The position numbers were made by a program, and so were the translations under genes. Positions 5,583 to 9,421 of a stretch of DNA of 9,421 nt are shown piece by piece. The DNA is taken from contig CAYPOY010000204.1 in the NCBI GenBank assembly GCA_964412395.1, positions 1-9,421 on the forward strand, in the 5' to 3' direction. Position 1 is the stretch's first letter, and each line of letters begins with the position of its first letter. A model generated the notes under the pieces. The model was not told where the DNA came from, did not search any database, and was given only the letters and a program-made list of their open reading frames with translations. Source of the stretch: CAYPOY01 sp964412395 (GTDB lineage: Bacteria; Chloroflexota; Anaerolineae; B4-G1).

Positions 5583-5623
5583 ACGGGGCGGCCCCATCTG
5601 GAGATGCGGGGATCGCCCCGTTT
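5583..5623 (+). terminator. Strong hairpin directly after tRNA-Ser
   Basis: ACGGGGCG (5583-5590) pairs with CGCCCCGT (5614-5621). Inside it, CCCCATC (5592-5598) pairs with GAT (5603-5605) and GGGG (5608-5611) across a 2-base bulge. Only TTT follows, so the U-run is short. Its position 3 bases after the CCA end suggests termination or 3'-end formation for the tRNA transcript. The remaining bases up to 5760 show no gene. Confidence 0.55.
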
Positions 5624-5777
5624 GAAATCAGTTGGCCGCAGAAAGGGAAACCTGCGCTGACATTTTTCGGCATCAGGGTAAAAGCGGCACCTCTCTGCAA
5701 TGGCGAGATGGGAAACGGCCACAGCGCGCTGGCCCTCCCGCGCTGCGAGCCGCATCTAAAGGCTGGAAAGGAGTAAG

Positions 5778-6539
5778 ATGACTCGACATTCTCACCTGGA
5801 CCCATCCGCCTTTTTCCTGGAGGGCGGCCCTGTCGGGGTGCTGCTTATCCATGGCTTCACCGGCTCTCCGCCGGAGATGCGTCTCGTCGGCGATTACCTG
5901 AACGCCCGCGGTCTCGCCGTCTCCGCGCCACTCCTGCCCGGCCACGGCACCGACGTGGACGACATGAACCGCCACTGCTGGTCGGAGTGGACTGCCCACG
6001 TCGAGCAGGCGCTGGGCGACCTGCAATCCCGCTGTTCAACCGTCTTCGTCGGTGGCCTATCCATGGGCTCCCTTCTTACCCTCTACCTGAGCGCCTATCA
6101 CCCCGAATTGCCCGGCGCCATCCTCTACTCCCCCGCCGTCGTGGTGGCCGACCGGCTCATCTACCTGACCCCTATTCTCAAGTACCTGATCCGCAAGAGA
6201 CCCAGGTCCGGCGAGAGCGACTTGACCGACCCCGAGGCCGACCTGCGCCTCTGGAGTTACGAGGAGGAGCCCGTCCCCGCCGCCCACGAAATCCTGAAAC
6301 TGATCCGCCGGGTCCGGCGGCTCCTGCCCCAGGTAACCTGCCCCCTCCTCATCATCCACAGCACCCTCGACCAGGCCATCCACCCCAACAGCGCTCGGTA
6401 CACCTACGAGCGGGTTGGCTCTGCCGACAAAGAGTTGGTCACTCTCCACAACTCCGGCCACTGCCTAACCGTAGATAGTGAGTGGGAATTCGTGGCGGAG
6501 AAGACCTACGAGTTCATCCAGGCGCACCAATGCCAATGA
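5778..6539 (+). CDS. Alpha/beta hydrolase, Est30-like carboxylesterase
   Basis: The 253-residue cytosolic serine hydrolase has the oxyanion-hole motif HGFTGSP (25-31), the nucleophile elbow GLSMGS with Ser95, the acid Asp198 in HSTLDQAIHP, and His228 in HNSGH. The order and spacing closely match the Geobacillus thermostable carboxylesterase Est30 and bacterial monoacylglycerol lipases, which cleave short-chain esters or monoglycerides. A cap region (about 120-180, rich in Leu, Tyr and Arg) lies between strands as in that group. AGGAG (5769-5773) precedes ATG by four bases. It is transcribed away from the tRNA and converges on the polyprenyl synthetase operon, with 97 bases between stop codons and no clear terminator there. 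No promoter of its own is obvious. Confidence 0.9.
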   Translation: MTRHSHLDPSAFFLEGGPVGVLLIHGFTGSPPEMRLVGDYLNARGLAVSAPLLPGHGTDVDDMNRHCWSEWTAHVEQALGDLQSRCSTVFVGGLSMGSLLTLYLSAYHPELPGAILYSPAVVVADRLIYLTPILKYLIRKRPRSGESDLTDPEADLRLWSYEEEPVPAAHEILKLIRRVRRLLPQVTCPLLIIHSTLDQAIHPNSARYTYERVGSADKELVTLHNSGHCLTVDSEWEFVAEKTYEFIQAHQCQ

Positions 6540-6636
6540 ATGAGCCCCCCTGCATCCAGAACTCGTCATCGGCGCGCTGCTGGTCGGCCCGCAGGGCCAG
6601 GTCGTTGCGGCTCGACCCCTTCCCGACCGTCGCTCC

Positions 6637-7689
6637 TCAGTGCCTGCGCTCCACCACGTATTCGGCCAGTGAGCACAACATTTGGCGTGAGGCGTTGTCG
6701 GGCAAGGTCGCTAATGCCTCCTGGCTTTGCCTGGCGTGGACTCGCGCCTCTGCTAGCGCGGCCTCGATGGCTCCCGACGAGCAAACGGCCTCTATAGCTG
6801 CTCGCACGTGCTCCGCATCCCGCTGACCGGACAACACGGCGTTGACAGGGGAGCCGTCCTCGACCCTCTCCTGGTAGCAGAGGGTTGGCAGGGTCGTCAG
6901 TCCCTGGCGGAGGTCGCTGCCGGCCGGCTTGCCCAACTGCGTCTCATCGCCGATAAAGTCCAACCCATCGTCGGCGATCTGAAAGGCCATCCCTAATTCC
7001 CGACCGAAATGGCGCAGGGCAGCGATCTGCGGCTCCTCCGCCCCGGCGAGGATGCCCGCCATCTCCGTTGCAGCGGCGCAAAGCGAGGCTGTCTTGGCCT
7101 CGATGCTGCGGTAGTAGCCTTCCCACTGGCTTTGCTCTCCCCTGGTGGCGAACATCTGCCTTATCTCCCCGGCGCACATGGTGCAGAGGGTTTCGGCGAA
7201 GACCTTGAGCATGCGGGGATGTTCCAGTTCCGCTACCAGCGATGCTGCCCGGGCTAGAAGGTAATCACCGGCCAGTACTGTCGCCCCCGCCGGCCAAGTC
7301 GTGTGAAGCGTCCTACGGCCTCGTCGCAAGGGGGCCTCATCCACCAGGTCGTCGTGTATCAGCGTGGCGGTGTGCAGCATCTCCACTGCAGCCGCCAGGC
7401 TGTAGAAAGGCGCAGTGGAAGTCCTCCCCCCTATGGGAGGGATTAGAGGGGGGGCGGAAGTCCTCCCCCCGATGGGGGGGAGTAGAGGGGGGGCGGAAGA
7501 GGTGAACATCCACCCAATGAGAATCACCAACGCTGGCCGTATACGCTTGCCGCTGCCTAGCGAGCAGCGTAGCATCGAACCTAGCGGCTCCTCGACCTCC
7601 GCCAGTGATTCATGTAATAGGCTCTCTACCCGCTCCATCTGCGGGCGGATGGGTTCAAACAAGGGGATAAGCTGCAGCGGCATTTTCAT
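6637..7689 (-). CDS. Polyprenyl (trans-isoprenyl) diphosphate synthetase with a repeat insertion
   Basis: This IspA/IspB-type synthetase condenses isopentenyl diphosphate units onto an allylic diphosphate to give a C15-C50 chain. Counting from ATG 7689 (350 aa), it shows GSGKRIRPAL (45-54), the first aspartate motif HDDLVDEAPLRRG with DDLVD at 113-117, and the second, ADDGLDF with DDGLD at 240-244. GKPAGSD follows at 253-259. ATG 7689 is preferred because AGGA lies six bases upstream; ATG 7683 and 7707 are alternatives. It overlaps the end of the radical SAM gene by 35 bases, so the two are translationally linked. Residues 65-90 are two in-frame copies of a 13-residue repeat encoded by a palindromic DNA repeat. 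Without them the length (324 aa) is normal for the family. Chain length cannot be predicted safely. Confidence 0.92.
   Translation of the reverse strand: MKMPLQLIPLFEPIRPQMERVESLLHESLAEVEEPLGSMLRCSLGSGKRIRPALVILIGWMFTSSAPPLLPPIGGRTSAPPLIPPIGGRTSTAPFYSLAAAVEMLHTATLIHDDLVDEAPLRRGRRTLHTTWPAGATVLAGDYLLARAASLVAELEHPRMLKVFAETLCTMCAGEIRQMFATRGEQSQWEGYYRSIEAKTASLCAAATEMAGILAGAEEPQIAALRHFGRELGMAFQIADDGLDFIGDETQLGKPAGSDLRQGLTTLPTLCYQERVEDGSPVNAVLSGQRDAEHVRAAIEAVCSSGAIEAALAEARVHARQSQEALATLPDNASRQMLCSLAEYVVERRH
7417..7494. repeat. Tandem 39-bp palindromic repeat inside the synthetase gene
   Basis: Two adjacent 39-base copies (7417-7455 and 7456-7494) differ at three positions, and a further copy begins (GGAAG, 7495-7499). 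Each contains an inverted core; CTCCCCCC-GAT-GGGGGGAG is perfect in the second copy. Because 39 is a multiple of three, the frame is kept. The minus-strand product reads SAPPLLPPIGGRT then SAPPLIPPIGGRT. Confidence 0.85.
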
Positions 7690-8941
7690 CGGATTCCTCG
7701 TTTCCATCGGATGAGTGGATGAAGCAGGAGGGGTCCTCGGCCAGATAATTGCCGCTGGTGGCCCAGGCCCGCCCCCGACAGCCGCCGCATAGCCGCCTGT
7801 ATTGGCACTCGCCGCAGCGTCCTTGCAGGCGTTTCTCCCGCTCTCGCAGGTCCCTGAGGACGGGGGAAGTGGCCCATAAAGTCGGGAAGGGCGTTTGGCG
7901 CACATTGCCGCAGCTCACCTCGATGAAGGGACATGGCCAGACCTCGCCGTTGGGCTTGATGTAGACGAAACCGCGTCCCGCGGAACAGCCGTGAAAGACC
8001 GTTTCCGCCAGGCGCAGGAGCGGGCCGCTGTGGATGCCAGCCCGCTGCAGGAGAAAGGGCCAGTACTGGGGCCCTGCCACCGGCTCCATGACGGCCCGGG
8101 TTACGCTTTGCGCCTGGGCCATGAAGCGGATCAGCCGCTCGTTAGCGCCCAGGTCCAGGGCGGCTTCCCCGATGCCCCGGCCTCGCCCCACCGGCACCAG
8201 TTGGTACATCAGGAGGATGCCCGCCCCCAGTTCGTCAACGAGGGCCATCAGCGGCTCCATCTGATCCAAGTTGTATTCCATGGCCGTGATGTTGATGTGC
8301 AGCAGGATGCCAGCCTGTCGCAGGGCCCGCATCCCCTGCAAGGCGGCATCGAAGGCGCCGGGCACCCCACGCACGAAGTCGTGGGTTGCAACATCGCAGC
8401 CGTCCAGACTCACGGCGGCGATCACCACGCCATAGCGACGCAGGCGGCGGGCCACCGTTTCGTCAATGAGGGTGGCGTTGGTGGCTATGGTGTTGTTGAA
8501 ACCCAGGGCCTGGGAGTAGGCCAACAGTTCGAAGAGGTCGCGGCGCACCAGCGGCTCGCCGCCGGTGAAGGCCATCATGCGAAACTCGCTCACCTCTGCC
8601 AGTTGATCCAAAAGGCGCTTGGCCTCGTCGGTGGTCAACTCATCGGCCGCGGGCTTTCCGCCCGAGGCATGGCAGTGGATGCAGCGCAGGTTGCAGGCGG
8701 CAGTCATCTCCCAGACGGGGTGGGCCGGGAAGCCGATGCAGCCCATGCCCCGCGACCCGGCGGCTCCAGGGAGGCACTTGAAACCACAAGCGAGAAGCCA
8801 GCGCGGCAATTCCCGCCAGCGCGATATTGCACCCACGTACAGTGCACTCACCGCTTGTCGGAGGATCAGGCTCGGTGGCCACCAAAAGGGACGCACCTTG
8901 CGCCTGGGCCGTTCTCCCCACTCCTGCAACCACTGGTCCAT
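7655..8941 (-). CDS. Radical SAM protein with SPASM-type C-terminus
   Basis: The 428-residue protein carries the radical SAM cluster motif CNLRCIHC (Cys83, 87, 90), followed by FTGGEP (125-130), which contacts SAM, and VSLDG (177-181). The C-terminal region has the SPASM pattern for auxiliary Fe-S clusters: HGCSAG (Cys319), WPCPF (337), Cys344, RCGEC (376, 379), LCGGC (385, 388) and Cys406. The closest named groups are the PqqE/NirJ/AhbD/MftC-like enzymes that modify peptides or tetrapyrroles; the phrase YQLVPVGRGRG recalls AhbD/NirJ. An N-terminal stretch of ~75 residues before the cluster (with SLILRQAVSALYVGAISRW) is longer than usual and may lie against the membrane. The start codon is four bases after the UbiA stop, and the end overlaps the polyprenyl synthetase start. 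The operon context suggests a role in prenyl-lipid or quinone chemistry, but the substrate is unknown. Confidence 0.88.
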   Translation of the reverse strand: MDQWLQEWGERPRRKVRPFWWPPSLILRQAVSALYVGAISRWRELPRWLLACGFKCLPGAAGSRGMGCIGFPAHPVWEMTAACNLRCIHCHASGGKPAADELTTDEAKRLLDQLAEVSEFRMMAFTGGEPLVRRDLFELLAYSQALGFNNTIATNATLIDETVARRLRRYGVVIAAVSLDGCDVATHDFVRGVPGAFDAALQGMRALRQAGILLHINITAMEYNLDQMEPLMALVDELGAGILLMYQLVPVGRGRGIGEAALDLGANERLIRFMAQAQSVTRAVMEPVAGPQYWPFLLQRAGIHSGPLLRLAETVFHGCSAGRGFVYIKPNGEVWPCPFIEVSCGNVRQTPFPTLWATSPVLRDLREREKRLQGRCGECQYRRLCGGCRGRAWATSGNYLAEDPSCFIHSSDGNEESDENAAAAYPLV

Positions 8942-8945
8942 ACAC

Positions 8946-9421
8946 TCAGCCCCCGAAGACGAAGGCGAGGATGTAGGCCACTGTAGTGCCCAGGTTCACC
9001 GCCAGGTTGGCGGCGCAGAGCCTCTCCAGCATCGCCCGATCCCGCCAGCGCCCGCGCATCACCAACACAACCAGGATCAACGAGAGGGTCAGGATGGGCA
9101 GGTAGAACCACAAGGTTCGCGCGGGCACGCCGTGACCCAGGGAGAGTAGCATCGTCACCCAGCTCCCCAGGCTGGTGAGGCCATAGAGGCGGGAGGCCCG
9201 CTCTCGCCCCAGGCGCACCGCCAGGTTGGCCTTCCCGGCCGCCAGGTCGGCCGGGTAATCGGGGAATTCGTTGAGCAGGATCACGTTAAAGATAGTGAGG
9301 CCGATGGGGGCCGCCAGCCAGTGGATCAGCGGCGCTATCTCTCCCGCTTGTAGATAGTAGCCCACTGCCACCGGCAGCCAGCCGTAGCAGAAGGCGATCC
9401 ACAACTCGCCCCATCCCCTGC
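8946..9421 (-). CDS. UbiA-family prenyltransferase (MenA-like), C-terminal part, cut by window edge
   Basis: The frame is open to the window end. The first possible start (TTG, 9404) is internal because RGWGEL precedes it in the frame, matching the conserved RGxGEL segment of MenA/UbiA proteins. The visible ~158 residues hold about five membrane helices (such as FCYGWLPVAVGYYL and TLWFYLPILTLSLILVVLVM). They also hold the second polar motif NEFPDYPADLAAGKANLAVRLG (Asp-x3-Asp followed by GK), which binds the Mg-diphosphate of the prenyl donor. The first Asp-rich motif must lie upstream, outside the window. Relatives prenylate dihydroxynaphthoate (menaquinone), 4-hydroxybenzoate, or tetrapyrrole or lipid acceptors. 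It is first in the visible operon, and the prenyl donor is likely made by the synthetase two genes downstream. Confidence 0.88.
   Translation of the reverse strand, partial: RGWGELWIAFCYGWLPVAVGYYLQAGEIAPLIHWLAAPIGLTIFNVILLNEFPDYPADLAAGKANLAVRLGRERASRLYGLTSLGSWVTMLLSLGHGVPARTLWFYLPILTLSLILVVLVMRGRWRDRAMLERLCAANLAVNLGTTVAYILAFVFGG

Noticed and set aside
6540..6636. Short in-frame continuation after the synthetase stop (minus strand), reading to about 6507
   Set aside because: It would need stop-codon readthrough and overlaps the esterase C-terminus. It has no start signals, so it is most likely chance. The small GGCCC-GGGCC hairpin at 6586-6598 is too weak to call a terminator.
7690..7905. 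Upstream extension of the polyprenyl synthetase
   Set aside because: This stretch is the out-of-frame shadow of the radical SAM C-terminus, which has SPASM cysteines in its own frame.
7895..8986. 363-codon open frame on the plus strand opposite the radical SAM gene
   Set aside because: It is antisense to a gene with complete radical SAM and SPASM motifs. The translation is low-complexity His/Gln-rich shadow.

Overview
The window is GC-rich, densely coded bacterial chromosome. I infer a member of the Chloroflexota (Anaerolineae-like). The basis is an extracytoplasmic CapA protein behind a Pro-Thr linker, a NACHT/HEAT-type protein remnant, and repeat-laden gene borders. No rRNA or ribosomal protein is present, so this placement is a judgement from gene style and not proof. 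No phage, insertion sequence, integrase or CRISPR array is visible.

Layout. Positions 1-1546 hold the 3' part of a secreted CapA-family protein; its 5' end lies outside the window. Positions 1636-2738 hold a promoter, a ribosome binding site and a broken STAND/NACHT-type ATPase gene. In that gene an N-terminal stub is followed, in another frame, by the NACHT C-terminal end and HEAT-like repeats. A small unknown gene follows (2830-3198). A family 2 glycosyltransferase (3239-3925, minus) converges on it. An Rrf2-type regulator (4131-4556) with a consensus promoter is followed by a TauE/SafE-type exporter (4635-5396), with a perfect dyad between them. A tRNA-Ser(GGA) has its own promoter and a downstream hairpin (5444-5623). 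An Est30-like carboxylesterase lies at 5778-6539. The right third (6637-9421) is a tight minus-strand operon, reading UbiA-family prenyltransferase (partial), radical SAM/SPASM protein, then polyprenyl synthetase.

How the genes relate. The right-hand operon has the logic of prenyl-lipid or quinone synthesis. The synthetase makes the polyprenyl diphosphate, the UbiA enzyme attaches it to an aromatic or other acceptor, and the radical SAM enzyme would modify the product or make a cofactor. The Rrf2 and TauE pair suggests redox- or sulfur-responsive export of a sulfur anion. The left part looks like accessory, decaying sequence.

The most unusual signal is repetitive. Several gene borders between 1700 and 4005 carry degenerate tandem heptamers in strict 7-bp register. 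Several of these arrays switch strand half-way and so fold into hairpins, and they supply the stop codons of at least three neighbouring reading frames. A second, unrelated palindromic 39-bp repeat has entered the polyprenyl synthetase gene twice in tandem, in frame, adding 26 residues just before the first catalytic aspartate motif.
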